64,000 nt of DNA from Euborellia annulipes (GCA_023213315.1 JAKCPI010000351.1:44070-108069), one strand, 5' to 3'. Counted from the stretch's first letter, positions 40,770-51,792 are shown. Made by a program: numbers and translations. The notes: generated by a model not told the origin, from the letters alone.

Positions 40770-42119
40770 GAACCCTGTTATTCAATGGTGTGTCAAAGAC
40801 CAAGCATCGAGTTTTGAGAAAATCAACATTAAAGTTTTTCTGATTTAAATTGTTTTTATTAGATTATATATCATTTTTTTTGTCAATTGTGCAAGTAAAT
40901 ACTGTAATTATGGCAGATATTCATAAATTATCTCTAAAAATTCGACTAATTTAGAGAAAAAAAATAAAATATAAAAAATTATTTTTACAAAATTCTCTAT
41001 GTGCGATATATATTTGTAAAAAATGCTTCAAAGTCCCTTGACCCATGATTGAAAAATTCTCTAAGTCCAATTATATTTGCAAAAATGCTTCAAAGTCTCT
41101 TCAAAAATTAAAACGGAGATATTATTAAAGGTTATATTTAATACTAGTAGCATAGAAACTTTTTATCAAAATCACATTCATCAATTTTAAATAGTATTAA
41201 TATTTTAAAATTAAATACAAAGTGATATCAAAATTTTCTCATCAATTAATTTCTGAATAAATAGCTTGGAAACAGTAAATCAAAGTTATAATAATGAAAT
41301 AGACTTTTTTTTTTTTTTTAAACATTCACGCTTTTTTCTCACTCACACTCACACACACATTCACACAGTCTTTTCGGCAACTTTCGTCTACGAATTCAGA
41401 AAAAATTTTCTCATTTTTCAAAAAAAAAAAATGATTTTTGTTTATTTAAGGGAAAAAATATATATAATATTATTTGGTAAATAACTTTTTATTGGTTGTT
41501 AAAATCACACTGGTTAAAACTCAATTAAACGATATTAATTTATTGTTAATTGGAAAATATATATATATATATATAGTTCATAGAAAAAGATAGAAAATAT
41601 TATAGAATTAGGCTAAAAGAAAGTAAAAAATGAATTATAATTTTTGTAGGTTATGAAATACTTGTATTAAATTTCAACAAATGGAATATAGTAATAGTGT
41701 ATTGAATATATAAATTTGAAATAAATAAAATTAATATTTTCTTGAGTTTATATTAAATACCTCTAAACAATAGCGATGCCGGTGTTCATAATTGAAAATA
41801 CTTAGGGCATAAACGCAACAATATATCTCAAGCGTATAGTTGTTTACGATGTCTTGCACTTGACGCATAAATGAAAAATTGTTCTTTTCAAATTAAGTAT
41901 TACGAAACAACATGTTAAGTACATAAATCATTATTGAAAAATGTAAAATCCTGCATTGAAATATTGTAAAAATAATTTTATGCTTTTACATTAAAAATAA
42001 ATTTTTTTAGGACATATTTCATAAAAAATACTATTAATTAAAGCATTTGAAACAATATTCCATGCTTAACTCAATTTTGAATTTTTTGGTCTTTGACACA
42101 CCATTGAATAACAGGGTTC
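40770..42119. mobile_element. TIR element, 1.35 kb, 34-bp identical TIRs
   Basis: GAACCCTGTTATTCAATGG and the bases that follow (34 in all, to AAGACCAA) are repeated as an exact reverse complement at the right end. ATTT abuts both ends. The interior is very AT-rich, with a (TA)n run (about 41561-41575), a SINE tail (41320-41395, minus) and no transposase. Superfamily unknown. Confidence 0.72.
41320..41395 (-). repeat. SINE tail fragment
   Basis: CATTCACACAGTCTTTTCGG and TTTTTTCTCACTCACACTC match the 3' part of the SINE at 45042-45312. Confidence 0.65.
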
Positions 42120-42184
42120 ATTTAATAGTCTACTATTGAATAATGCTTAAAAAGATGTCTGAGTGATAATCACTTAAGCAACTT

Positions 42185-42235
42185 TAAATCCTGAGGAAGG
42201 CAATGATGCGTTCCCGAAACGTCGACGAAATTTCA
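42185..42235 (+). ncRNA. Hammerhead ribozyme-like motif
   Basis: CTGAGGA, stem II GGCAA/TTCCC (one mismatch), GAAACGTCGACG. AAATTT after it can pair with AAAT before it. The core is complete. Confidence 0.55.
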
Positions 42236-42336
42236 ATAAGATTTTTTATGCCTGCTCTTTCCTGTTGGTGTGTACTTATAATAAGACGCGCATGCGAGGT
42301 GGGCCCGAGAGGTTCCTGGTTTTTTGAGATAAACCT

Positions 42337-42990
42337 TTAAAGGCTCAAACAGACAGAACGCGAAATTCGCGACGCTCAGGATACGCGCGCATTTCGCGGC
42401 GTAAGGCGTTTTTGCTAAGCCACACAGGAAGCATAATCTGGGCGTACGATCCGGTATTGTGTATATGTTTCAACAACCTTTATTTAATGAATTTATAAAT
42501 ATTTTATAAATAAAGTATTATATTACGAAAGAAATAGAATATCATTGCAAAATTAGATTTTATTTAAATCTTATTTTATTAATGATAACTTTGATTAAAT
42601 ATTTTTCGAGGCTTGTGAATTAGAATAAGATAATACTATTCAATTACCTCGATTCGGACTTTTTACTAATCATAGATTGGCTGCCAAGAAAAAACATATT
42701 TTATTATTTACTTTTATTTAGTTAGAGGCGAAAAAACAAGTGTTTTTAACTCTATAAGTTTTTTTATTTCATTACTCATCTTGATGATTCGCCTGTTCGC
42801 GCGAAGGAGTTGTAAATTTGTACAACTCGAAAAAGCTGTCGCGCGAAAGAGAGCGTTTACGCCGCGTGAGTTCGCCCCCTGTGTGACGGGGATGATACAG
42901 TCTTGCCTTATACAACATTTCGCGCCCTTTCGCGGCGTTGAAAAAACGCCAAGCGACGCGAATTTCGCGTTCTGTCTGTTTGAGCCTTAA
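42337..42990. mobile_element. TTAA-flanked MITE with GC-rich termini
   Basis: TTAAAGGCTCAAACAGACAG at the left and the complement of TTAAGGCTCAAACAGACAG at the right; inverted identity continues through AACGCGAAATTCGCG. 654 bp, non-coding. CpG-rich ends contrast with an AT-rich core. Confidence 0.8.
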
Positions 42991-43109
42991 GAGGTGTTTT
43001 TTTTTTTTTTATTTATATAATCAAAAGTTGTTTCCGATAAATACAGGAAATAAAAAGCAGCCATCAAGTGCATTATAAATGAGGAATGTTTTTTTGTTAT
43101 TTCTACCCC

Positions 43110-43335
43110 AGTGTTGTTGTTGTTGTTATCCCTGGAGGCGGTGCTTTGCTGGGTGATCGTCCTCTTCTCCTTTTCTTTTTCCGTTCACTTGCTGTTGCCC
43201 CCATAAGGGCGGGAGGGAGGGGAGTCCGAAGACAGGTGGTCTTAAGAAGAAGAAGAAGGGTGAAGGACCTTGCTGCCCCTTCCCCTTCCCCTTCCTTCGC
43301 CACCCCAGACAGGGTCTGTCGACCCGCAACCCTTT
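43110..43335. other. GC-rich island with simple repeats
   Basis: (GTT)n, GAAGAAGAAG and CCCCTTCCCC tracts in an otherwise AT-rich region. Open frames here on both strands follow from the composition and show no domain. Confidence 0.5.
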
Positions 43336-43506
43336 TTCTCTACTATATAACATTCTTATCAATTATATTATATTCAAATGAAGTTTGTTTTATTTTTTTC
43401 CCAACAGAAGCCCTTTGACTATGAAAAACAAAATAACAACATTAACACAAATGTCTTAATATCTTTTTTTTTATATAAATCCAGAATCTGCAGTAAAATT
43501 TTTTTT

Positions 43507-43654
43507 TACACTGACCGTCAAAAATAGTGGAACACTTTGTTTCTTTTTCTGTTCTAAATGATACTGTAATTTAGGGGACATTTAATATGAAATGTATCTT
43601 ATACATTTCTAAATAAATTTAACACAAATTCATATAATTTTAATAAATAATTAC
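43507..43654 (+). repeat. Dispersed repeat shared with 48830-48965
   Basis: ACTGACCGTCAAAAATAGTG, ACACTTTGTTTC, TTAATATGAAA and ATTTCTAAATAAATTTAACA recur in order at 48830-48965. The first words look like a Tc1-type terminus, but only one end is present. Confidence 0.55.
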
Positions 43655-44102
43655 AATCTCAGCCAAAAACATCGGAGATGCAAAAAGGGGCTTTCACTTA
43701 AATAAAACCCCTACAGACATGGGCGTCCGCAGGGGGGGCAACCAGGCACTTGCCCCCCTGGAAAATTAAAATGATACAAAAAAATGTATAAAACAAAAAA
43801 AAATACAAAAAAACCTTTCACAGTATACATCCACCTTGCCGCGGTGAGAAAGCTTTAAATACTAAGAGATGTATAACATTATTAATATCAAAATACGTTT
43901 TTTTTAACTTATCTGGAAGTGACTTCCCCCCCCTGCAAAAAATCCTGCGGACGCCCTTGCCTACAGAATTTTATTTGTTTCATATATCCTCGCTTTTATA
44001 TAAATCAGAAAAGCGAGGCGCATTTTTTTGATTTCACCTCGACGCTGGGCAAAAATAATGCGAGGCGCCCCTTTTGCATCTCCGATGTTTTTGGCTGAGA
44101 TT
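43655..44102. mobile_element. TIR element split by a MITE
   Basis: AATCTCAGCCAAAAACATCG..GATGCAAAAAGGGGC at the left is mirrored exactly at the right end for more than 30 bp. The 242-bp MITE at 43718 interrupts it. Target duplication not resolved. Confidence 0.75.
43718..43959. mobile_element. hAT-type MITE, TSD CCTACAGA
   Basis: TIRs CATGGGCGTCCGCAGG and CAAGGGCGTCCGCAGG. CCTACAGA is exact on both sides (43710-43717, 43960-43967). Confidence 0.85.
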
Positions 44103-44439
44103 TCACTTCTTTTTGTGAAATATTACATTTAAATATTATTTAATAATTTTTGTTTATTAAATATTAAGTTATCCCATGAATGGATCTTTTAATATGCATT
44201 CCAAATAGTAAAAAATAAATACATCGTTTGGTATTAATTCGAAACGATAAACATAGGATTTCAAAAAATTTTTTATAAAATTTTAGGATTTTTATTTTTG
44301 TTATGTTGGTAGCACTTCTTCTTATCACGTTAATCTATTTCTATCTGAATGGATGTATCCTAAAAATTTAATTCCATTAGGGATGAAAATTACTAATATT
44401 AATAGATATGTTCCTAGATGACGTCATCAGGGAGCAAAA

Positions 44440-44720
44440 TAGTCAGAATTGTCTTTTCGCCACGTTAAAGATAGGACAAATTTGAAATTTTGAATACCTC
44501 TCAAAAAGTCACTTTTGATCCAAAATGAAATTTTATATCAAAGGTATCGGGTTTTTGATAGTATCTATATGTATTTTAAATTTCATCCAAATCGGTCCAG
44601 CAGGGAAACCTGTAGCTTTGTCTAAAAATTTGAAAATTGAAGAAAAGAATGAAAAAAAAAAAAAGGAAAAATAAGAGACTAACTTTTGACCTTCCGAAAT
44701 CGGCAAAATCTCAACTTTGA
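44440..44720 (+). repeat. Diverged relative of the 56.4-kb inverted-repeat arm
   Basis: Shares only scattered words (AAATTTCATCCAAATCGG, AGGTATCGGG) with the arms at 56.4-57.7 kb. Weak. Confidence 0.3.
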
Positions 44721-44804
44721 GCCTCTGCCATTCTGTTTGGCACTGGAATTTTTTTTTGAATTCGTGCTCAAAATAATCCTTATTTATTCTAGTTTAATAT
44801 AAAA

Positions 44805-44865
44805 AAAAATTGCCGAAAAGACTGTGTGAATGAGAAAAAAGTGTGAATGTTAATAAAAATGAAGT
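44805..44865 (+). repeat. SINE tail fragment
   Basis: TTGCCGAAAAGACTGTGTGA then ATGAGAAAAAAGTGTGAATG, as at the 3' end of the SINE family. Confidence 0.65.
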
Positions 44866-45041
44866 TTTTTCGTCATCTTGGACTCCTAACGTCGATCAAA
44901 GGGTACACCGGAAGATCAGTGCGATATGTGCCACCTTCCTCAGAGTAATGATCGCCAGGAATTCCTGGAGGATCAACCCCCCCCCCCCCTGGGTTAAATC
45001 GCAGAGTAAAGTGTACTTCAACTATTTTCACGTTAAGTTTT

Positions 45042-45312
45042 TTTTTTTTTTTTAAAAAAACATTCACACTTTTTTCTCATTCACACTCACACTCACACAC
45101 ACATTCACACAGTCTTTTCGGCAACTTAGGCCATTTAAGACTTTAGACGATAACCGTTATTGATAAATATACATATAGGGGTCCAGGCATTTTATTTAAG
45201 TCATTTGGTATCCAATTGGCTTAAATAAAATCATCGGACTGCCTGGGGTCCGAACCCGCGACGTTTGGTATATGAGGTTAGCACGCTAACCTCTACGCCA
45301 TGCCCCGAGGGC
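45042..45312 (-). repeat. tRNA-derived SINE, full length with TSD
   Basis: Minus strand: head with box A-like ATGGCGTAGAGGTTAGCG and box B-like GGGTTCGGACCCC, body with CAGTCCGATGATTTTATT, GGGGTCCAGG-type text inverse and GTTGCCGAAAAGACTGTG, then (GTGTGA)n and poly-A. CACGTTAAGTTTT is repeated at 45029-45041 and 45313-45325, an exact 13-bp duplication. Best reference for the family. Confidence 0.86.
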
Positions 45313-45338
45313 CACGTTAAGTTTTATTTATATACTTT

Positions 45339-45742
45339 TTAAGGTGCGCGTCTCGGGGTGCTAATTTTGGGAGTTTGCGGCCACAATTTTGAAACTATCG
45401 ACCTCAAATTTTTTTTTTTAATTAAAGCTATTTAAAATATCTACAATTAATAGAAGTCCTTTGTTTGATTTTCGAAAAAATAACATTTTTTTTTTAGATT
45501 AATCGCATTAAATAAAAGATATTTTAAAAAAATTCGCCCTAAATCTTAAAGATAATTAAATAAGTAATCATTGTGTTAAAAAATAATTAAATTTTTACCG
45601 TTAATTAATTAGCTGGAACCTTTCAAATGAAATGGAATAAATCCCTTGTATTCCAATGGGAAAAACTAACGCCATCTCTTGCCGCCTAAAGTAACTCGGT
45701 AGAGAATCGTGTTCTAACGGCTTTTCGAGACGCGCACCTTAA
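45339..45742. mobile_element. TTAA-flanked MITE
   Basis: TTAAGGTGCGCGTCTCG at the left and its perfect complement at the right; 404 bp including TTAA edges. A partial copy lies in the centre of the palindrome at 36391-36562. Confidence 0.8.
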
Positions 45743-45875
45743 AGAGTATCTAAAAAATAAAGGATTTTTGAATTTTAATCAAAATCATTAGAGCGAATTT
45801 TGAGAAATCGAAAAAACTGAAAAAATACATCAGTAAAGTATTAGTACTCTTTGGCTGATGTGATTGAAATTTCTT
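45743..45875 (-). repeat. DHR internal fragment
   Basis: GAGTATCTAAAAAATAAAGG and CATCAGTAAAGTATTAGTAC match the DHR middle in inverse orientation. Confidence 0.7.
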
Positions 45876-46495
45876 GAAATACTTGCGACATAGGTACTTG
45901 GCTCAAGTATAAAATGTGAGTATCGAGAGTTTTTCCCTTTTTGAGTAATTCCCATCAACCCACATTCTTTGATATTTCACTTGAAATTAATTTAATTTAT
46001 TGTGAAAAAATCTTGAATTTCAAGAAGATCGATTCCAGTTAAAATATCAAAACATAATATTTATGTAAATTTCTCTGAAAGAGATTTTATTGCTTTTAAA
46101 TGGCTGTTTGATTGCTTTTCTTGAAATCGCCATTAAAAGCAGGCGATTCCCTTTAGCTTGAATTTGACGTCATTTTCACAATCATTTGAATCAATTTCAA
46201 CTGAAATGTGGATTAAATTTAATAACTCAATAAGGAAAGAACTCTCGATACTTTTTTCGTGTCCCTACACATGAACAAGCAAAGGTGAAAGTCCGGGTCC
46301 GAGTCCCAGTTAAAGGGAAGCCCTTTTGAATCCGGGTAGTATTAATAGAATAATAATTGCAACTACTTGCCGGATTGAAGACCCAAGAAGGGAATTTATG
46401 AACAAATAGAAAAATTTTTTTGCTTTAAATTTTAATCACTTCTCGTTCAAAATATAATCAATAGCTTAAATATTTGACGGATGGTGTATAGCTGA
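45876..46495. other. No recognised feature
   Basis: AT-rich, mostly single-copy by eye. No ORF or RNA motif supported. Confidence 0.4.
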
Positions 46496-46499
46496 TAAT

Positions 46500-46985
46500 T
46501 CTGTATGTGGTTGTGACCGAAACATCGGCTCTGGCAATTTAATAAATATAATTTGAAATATTACTAGCTGCTTGATCATTGCAAAAATGAAATCTTTATA
46601 ACTATAATCATTAAAAGAATTTTGTTTTCGGTTTATTTGTAAAAAAAATTACAGATGACAAAAATTTTTACTGTCTGTACTTGAAGAAGGCCTCAGAATG
46701 AGTGACCGAAACGTTGTAATTTTTACAATTGTTGAAAGACTGTGGCTGGAGACTTTATTGTGATGGGGTAAGAAAAATAAGAAGCCAATTTTTCTTTTAT
46801 TTAGATTTTCACCCTCCCGCCTGACGTTTCGGTCTGAGACGGCTGGTAATAATCAGAAATGTGGATATTTTTAAAAACAACGATCACATGCTGAATGTTG
46901 TTGGCTCTGAAGATGGCATAGACCTCAGGCCAAAACGTCAGCCGAGAGGGCGAAAGTCTAAATAAAAGAAAAATTGGAAATTTTT
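46500..46985. repeat. Cluster of degenerate PLE-end fragments
   Basis: GTGACCGAAACATCGGC (46505), GTGACCGAAACGTTG (46703), CTGACGTTTCGGTCTGAGAC (46820, minus) and CTGAAGA..AAAACGTCAGCC (46902) lie within 500 bp. None has a complete hammerhead core. The last two flank a short inverted repeat (TTCTTTTATTTAGA and complement). Confidence 0.5.
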
Positions 46986-47696
46986 CCCTCCTGTGAAAAT
47001 CATTTGACTTTTTTTTTTTTTAGTATACGAGTCTTGTCCAATCTTTTCAAAGTCTTTGACCGAATCCGAAACTTTCGTTCCTAACTATAATAATATAATT
47101 AATAAATAAGTAAAATATTTTTGCAGTACATTTAAAATAAGAAATTCAGATATTTTCTTAAAAAGCGAGATATTTTAAAAATCAGCGTGACGGTCCTCCA
47201 AAAAGCGGGACAGTCCCGGCCAAAATCGGGATGTGTGATCACCTTATGCTAACGGCTTGTTAGTTTTCTGACTCCATCACCAAATAAACTGAAAAGAAAA
47301 TTATTCTATTATTTTATTATTTGAAATTCCTGAGGGGCTTTCGTGCACGGAGACACACACTTCAAACCTAGGCCGTAGCCATCTACCGGCACCCCGTGAA
47401 GTTACATCATTTCCTCCTCCTTCGTTCGTTTCTATCTAGTGGACTAATCCTTATTTCTGGTTCCTTTTATCCAGCCTCTTCTATGCTATGGAGGATGTCC
47501 TAGTTGAGGAGGGACTCCCTCAGCACCGACTCCTTTCGAAGAATGCATCACCGAGACGGACGACCCTTCAGGACGGGATGTCACGGCAACTCCCTCTTCT
47601 CGAAGGCCATTGTGGTGAGATCTAATATTCCAATCCAGTGCCTACTTTAGAATTTGTATAAATATTTTTATTTAATGAAAAAATCCCTCACATCCA
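46986..47696. other. Mostly unassigned, moderate GC in 47340-47620
   Basis: Near 47200 there is GCGGGACAGTCCCGGCCAAA, likely a MITE terminus fragment. 47340-47620 has near-balanced base composition but stops in all frames, so it could be a decayed retroelement. Confidence 0.35.
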
Positions 47697-47757
47697 GGGT
47701 TTGAACAGGGATCTTCTTTGTAGAAGCCGACACCCTAGCCCGCTACACCAGCGAGCC
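47697..47757 (-). repeat. tRNA-like sequence (SINE head)
   Basis: Minus strand: GGCTCGCTGGTGTAGCGGGC (box A side), stem CTTCT/AGAAG, then CTGTTCAAACCCTGG (box B-like). Matches 10813-10835. Confidence 0.5.
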
Positions 47758-47780
47758 CCCAGTCTTTTATTAATGATAAC

Positions 47781-48146
47781 CAGGGGCGCCGGAACGAATT
47801 TGAATCGGGGGGGGGGGGGCAAAAATTTTTTTTAGAAAATTAAAATAATTTAATATGTTCAAATAGTATAAAACAAAAACAAATCTACTATAAAACTTTA
47901 AAAATTTTAAATAAAATCACAATTTTAATAAAATTAAAATTTTAAAAAAATTCGCTAGTGATTTTATCAAAAATTTTTGGAAAAAAATGAATTTCTTACT
48001 CTTTAATTTTTTTTTTTTAAAGTTTTTTTTTAAAATAAAAATGTATCATTTTTAAAAATAAATGAAATAAAAGAAGAAATTTTACCCCCCTCTATAGGGA
48101 TGCCGGGGGGCAATGTCCCCCTCCCCCCTCAGTTCCGGCGCCTATG
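47781..48146. mobile_element. hAT-type MITE, TSD ATGATAAC
   Basis: TIRs CAGGGGCGCCGGAAC and CATAGGCGCCGGAAC; ATGATAAC exact on both sides (47773-47780, 48147-48154). Family of 14238-14622, in inverse orientation. Confidence 0.87.
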
Positions 48147-48369
48147 ATGATAACAACAGTGAAAGCGCAAATTTCAAAATTCTAACCTTAAAAGTGAATA
48201 AAATTCTAAATTTTTCTTTGTTAAAAAAAAAAAGAACTGTTTCTTAATACATATAATAAATAATCAGCATAATTTCCCAAGAGAAAAAAAAAAAAAAAAG
48301 TAAAAATGGCTCGTTGAGTGGTTTGGCATGCATGCAATCATGTACTGTATTTTATTTCAAGAGAGAAAG

Positions 48370-48660
48370 GGGACAGACACACACAGAGATGATCGTAGTT
48401 AGCAGCAGCAGCACCCTTCTTCCTCATCCTCATCTCCTCTCAATTGAATGGCTGGCTGTCCTCCACCTCCTCCTCCTCCTCCTCGTCCTCCTCCCCCGCC
48501 CGCACCACTCTCTCTCGACTTGTGGCTGGCCTGCCCTTTGTCCGATGGGGTAAGTCCAAGGACACCGGTCTTTGAACCCGGGACCATCGGCCCACAACCG
48601 CCGCCACCGCCACCGCCACGTACCCTCACACAACACACCCCACATTCTCCGCACTAGTTA
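48370..48660. other. GC-rich island with simple repeats
   Basis: (CTC)n and (CGCCAC)n tracts, plus a donor-like GGGTAAGT at about 48548 and a box B-like inverse of GGGTTCAAAGACC near 48572. Long frames on both strands are compositional. An exon of a host gene cannot be excluded, but nothing recognisable is encoded. Confidence 0.4.
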
Positions 48661-48829
48661 CTCTCCTTCCTGCCTGCCTGCCTGCCTCGATCACTTTATA
48701 TCAATTAAAAGTACAAATTCTATTATCTATTTGAATTATTCCCCACTAGCAGCAACACCCCCCCCCCCCAGACAGGCTAAATAAATATATAATACTAATC
48801 CTCACTTCACTTATCTTAAATAATTATTT

Positions 48830-48965
48830 GGTAAAGTACACTGCGCATTAAAAAAAAAACACTTTGTTTCCTTTTAAAAAGACCTAAATCATATTCTAAT
48901 TTAATATGAAACATCTTCTACATTTCTAAGTAAATTTAACACAGATTTTAATCAAATAATTACAA
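48830..48965 (+). repeat. Dispersed repeat shared with 43507-43654
   Basis: ACACTTTGTTTCC, TAATATGAAACATCTTCTAC and AAATTTAACACAGATTTT follow the same order as at 43.5 kb. Confidence 0.55.
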
Positions 48966-49279
48966 TTTAAATAAAACAAAGACAAAAATGTCGAAATTTT
49001 TTTATTAACGCCAAATTTTTAAAATTTAAATTTTTTTATCTTTCAATTTCTTTTCAAAAGAGTGATGATGTACTTTATACGCAGTGGCGTAGCGAGGGGG
49101 GGGGGGGGGGGGGCGCCAAATGGTCCGCAAAACAAAAAATTGCTGGATAATTTTTATTTTTATTATAATTGATTTCTGGAAAATATATTTTAAATGTAGT
49201 GCCAGTGTAATATAATAATTCTCGCCGAAAAAAAAACGCACCGAAAATTTTCTAGCCGAAAGCAAAATCTCGTCGAAAA

Positions 49280-49520
49280 CAAACTCTAAAAAATAATTGA
49301 TTTTTGAATTTTAATCAAAGTCGTTGAAACGAATTTTGAGAAAATCAAAAAAAAAAAAAAAAACTCAAAAATTAACATCAGTAAAGTACTAGTAGTTTTT
49401 GGCCAATTTTGTTTAAAAGCTTATTTTCACTCCCTAGGGGGGTGCCTAACTTAAATATAAAATTGCATCTTCCTAGCTCAATTCCTTCATGCTTAAAATT
49501 GAACACACACACAGACACGG
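49280..49520 (-). repeat. DHR internal fragment
   Basis: AAAAATAATTGATTTTTGAA, AGTAAAGTACTAGTAG and GCTTAAAATTGAACACACA are DHR middle words in inverse orientation. Confidence 0.75.
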
Positions 49521-49581
49521 AATATTTTTGATGCATATTTCTCCTTTTAAATCCATAATTTGAGGTTTTAGTTAATTAGTA

Positions 49582-49848
49582 TTTTTTTTTTTTTTTAAAT
49601 AAAAAAAAACACTCACACTTTTTTCTCATTCACACTCACACTCACACACACATGCACAGAGTCGTTTCGGCAACTTAGACCATATAAGACTTTTACAATA
49701 ACCGTTATTAAATATACATATCTATTGGGAGTCCATTTGGAATCCAAATGGCTTAAATAACATCATCGGACTGCCTGGGATCCGAACCCCTGACCCTTGG
49801 TTTAGAAGGCCAGCACTCTAGCCTTTAGACCAAGCCCGAGGGCCCGAG
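49582..49848 (-). repeat. tRNA-derived SINE
   Basis: Same layout as 45042-45312: poly-T at the left, (GTGTGA)n complement, TTTCGGCAACTTAGACC, ATCATCGGACTGCCTGGG, and head CCAAGCCCGAGGGC at the right. The box A/box B pattern is retained with differences. Confidence 0.78.
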
Positions 49849-49904
49849 CCCTGCTTATAAATTTCATTTCATCTTCTAATATATCGACTGAAACCATATA
49901 TACG

Positions 49905-49951
49905 TATGTCGACACAAAAAATCTGGTGGGACAGTCACACCAGATTTTTAA
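49905..49951 (+). repeat. Minimal DHR right hairpin
   Basis: ATGTCGACACAAAAAATC..TGGTGGGACAGTCACACCAGA: the outer stem closes on almost no loop. Equivalent to the collapsed hairpin at 38482. Confidence 0.65.
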
Positions 49952-50131
49952 AAATATTTTATTTTGGAACTTTCCGGATTTTCGGCGAGTTATACCGCCC
50001 CCCATAATAATTTTGTATATTTTACATATAATATTATATGATTTTCGAATGGGGGGGGGGGGCGCTAAAAAGGTATTATGCCCCGGGCGCGAGTTGAGCT
50101 CACTACGCCACTGTTTATACGTTTTTATTTT

Positions 50132-50328
50132 GATTCCCATCAGATTTTTTAAAAGTTGGTCCTTTCCCTTCATGGGTTTTTTATAACCCAGCTTGAAATA
50201 TTGCACCAATAAAGGCAATATATGCAAAATTCGCAATGTTTCTGCAAGATTGCTTCAATATTCCAAGCTGGGTTGTAAAAAACCCATGAAGGGAAAGGAC
50301 CAACTTTTAAAAAATCTGATGGGAATCG
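50132..50328. repeat. Palindrome with 73-75-bp arms
   Basis: GATTCCCATCAGATTTTTTA..CATGGG at the left is mirrored at 50256-50328 (CCCATGAAGGGAAAGGACC). Loop about 50 nt. It stands where the right hairpin of the next DHR would be expected. Confidence 0.8.
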
Positions 50329-50364
50329 GAAAAAAAAAAAACTGATAAAGTGCATCAGTAAAGT

Positions 50365-50614
50365 CAGGGGCGTATATAAGGGAAGGGGAACCGAGGGGGC
50401 CCGACCCCCCCCCCCCGAAATTTCCCAAACATATATACATATATAGGAATATACAGACATCAGCGCAACAAACAAGGGTGGAAAACTTTGATTCCGCAAA
50501 AGAAAAAATGTTAAGCAAAAAAAATTTAGTTTCTTAAAAAAAAAATTTTCCGCAGAAAAATTTTTGAGTTCAGGCACCCCCCTCCCCGAAAAAAAATTTC
50601 TATATACGCCCCTG
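50365..50614. mobile_element. hAT-type MITE, TSD AGTAAAGT
   Basis: TIRs CAGGGGCGTATATAAG and CAGGGGCGTATATAGA; AGTAAAGT exact on both sides (50357-50364, 50615-50622). Family of 4063-4371. Confidence 0.87.
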
Positions 50615-50685
50615 AGTAAAGTATTAGTACTCTTTGGCCGATTTTGTTCGAAAGCTTCGTGTCACGTCTCACGGGGGTTCCTAAC

Positions 50686-50966
50686 CAAGGGCGGATACAA
50701 GAGGGGGTAATTACCCCCCCATTACCCCCCCCCTCCCCCCGAGATTTGAAAAAATACTTTTTTTTGAAAAAAAAAAAAATGTTTTTTTTAATATAAAATT
50801 TTAAAAATTAATACTTAAAAATTTGATTTGTATTTATATTCTGGCAAACAAATACAGAATGCGCCTTTAAATAGCGAATTTAAGAAAAAAGAGTGTGCTG
50901 TGCGATCAGTCACACCAGATTACCCCCCCCCCTCCCCCCCAAGAAACACTTCTGGATCCGCTTTTG
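50686..50966. mobile_element. hAT-type MITE carrying DHR hairpin text
   Basis: TIRs CAAGGGCGGATAC and CAAAAGCGGATCC; TTCCTAAC / TGCCTAAC flank it with one mismatch. Its interior contains GTGTGCTGTGCGATCAGTCA, matching the 3' side of the DHR right hairpin. Confidence 0.8.
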
Positions 50967-51694
50967 TGCCTAACTTAAATATAAAATTTCAACCTCCTAG
51001 CTCTTTTCGTTCTTTAGATATTTTGTTCACCGAACCCCTTTTTTGGATTCAGGGGACCTCAAAACGTGTATTTCCATTAAATCTCGACATCTAATTTTTG
51101 ACATGAATCTTTACTTTCTCACTTATATATACGTATATATTAACATATATAGAGGTAAGAGAAAGTAAAAATTCGACATTCCCAGTGAAGAAGGGGGGGG
51201 TGATCTCCCAAAAAAAAAAAAACTTGCTCTAAGGGGTTAGCAATTAACGAAATCAGAAATAATGGCTAAAAAAGAAAATCCTCTCTTATTCTATTCTAAA
51301 TAATTCTTTTATTGCCTGTGAGTCCTGGGATCGAACCCAAGATCCCTCTCTCTTTTTTTTTTTTTTGTTACCTGAATGAAAAAAATCCAATCAGATTTTT
51401 TGATTTTTTTCTCTTTTTTTAATAATTTTATTTATGAATTTTATGAGTTTTTATTAAAAAAAAAAAAAAAAAAAAAAAAAGAAATTACCGTTTCCTCTAT
51501 AAATTGCTTTTCTTACTCGGCTGATCTCAGAAAGAAACGCTCAAATGATCATCGCTTTGATGACTGCTGCTAACCTGAACGGACTTCTTTGAACACGTGT
51601 GAAATTTCACAGGGGGGGAGGGCAGGGCAAATTTTATTTTTAAATGCTTTTATCTTTAAGGTCACAAACTCTTAGGCAGCCTGGGGGTGTGAAA

Positions 51695-51792
51695 TTTGAT
51701 ATAAAATCATCGGACTGCTTGGGATCCGAACCCGCGACCCTCGGTATAGAAGGTAGGCGCGCTACCAACTACACCAAGCCCAAGGGCCTGGT
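51695..51792 (-). repeat. SINE head fragment
   Basis: Minus strand: box A-like TTGGTGTAGTTGGTAGCG and box B-like GGGTTCGGATCCC, followed by AGTCCGATGATTTTAT. The body is missing. Confidence 0.7.

Larger units (their letters stand above)
49082..50113. mobile_element. hAT-type composite MITE, TSD TTTATACG
   Basis: TIRs CAGTGGCGTAGCGAGG and CAGTGGCGTAGTGAGC; TTTATACG exact on both sides (49074-49081, 50114-50121). The 1032 bp enclose a DHR fragment, a SINE and a minimal DHR right hairpin. Confidence 0.85.
50320..51167 (-). repeat. DHR copy split by two MITEs
   Basis: AACTGATAAAGTGCATCAGTA, then MITE, then AGTATTAGTACTCTTTGGCC to CACGGGGGTTCCTAAC, then MITE, then TGCCTAACTTAAATATAAAA to GGTAAGAGAAAGTAA. 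The right hairpin is missing. Confidence 0.82.

Noticed and set aside
43086..43420. Overlapping frames in a GC-rich island
   Set aside because: Arg/Gly/Pro-rich translations on both strands follow from simple repeats; no domain or codon signal.
46500..46985. Further functional hammerhead motifs
   Set aside because: Each lacks CTGANGA, GAAA or a pairing stem II; kept only as degenerate PLE-end relics.
48314..48657. Overlapping Pro/Gly/Arg-rich frames on both strands
   Set aside because: Produced by (CTC)n and (CGCCAC)n tracts.
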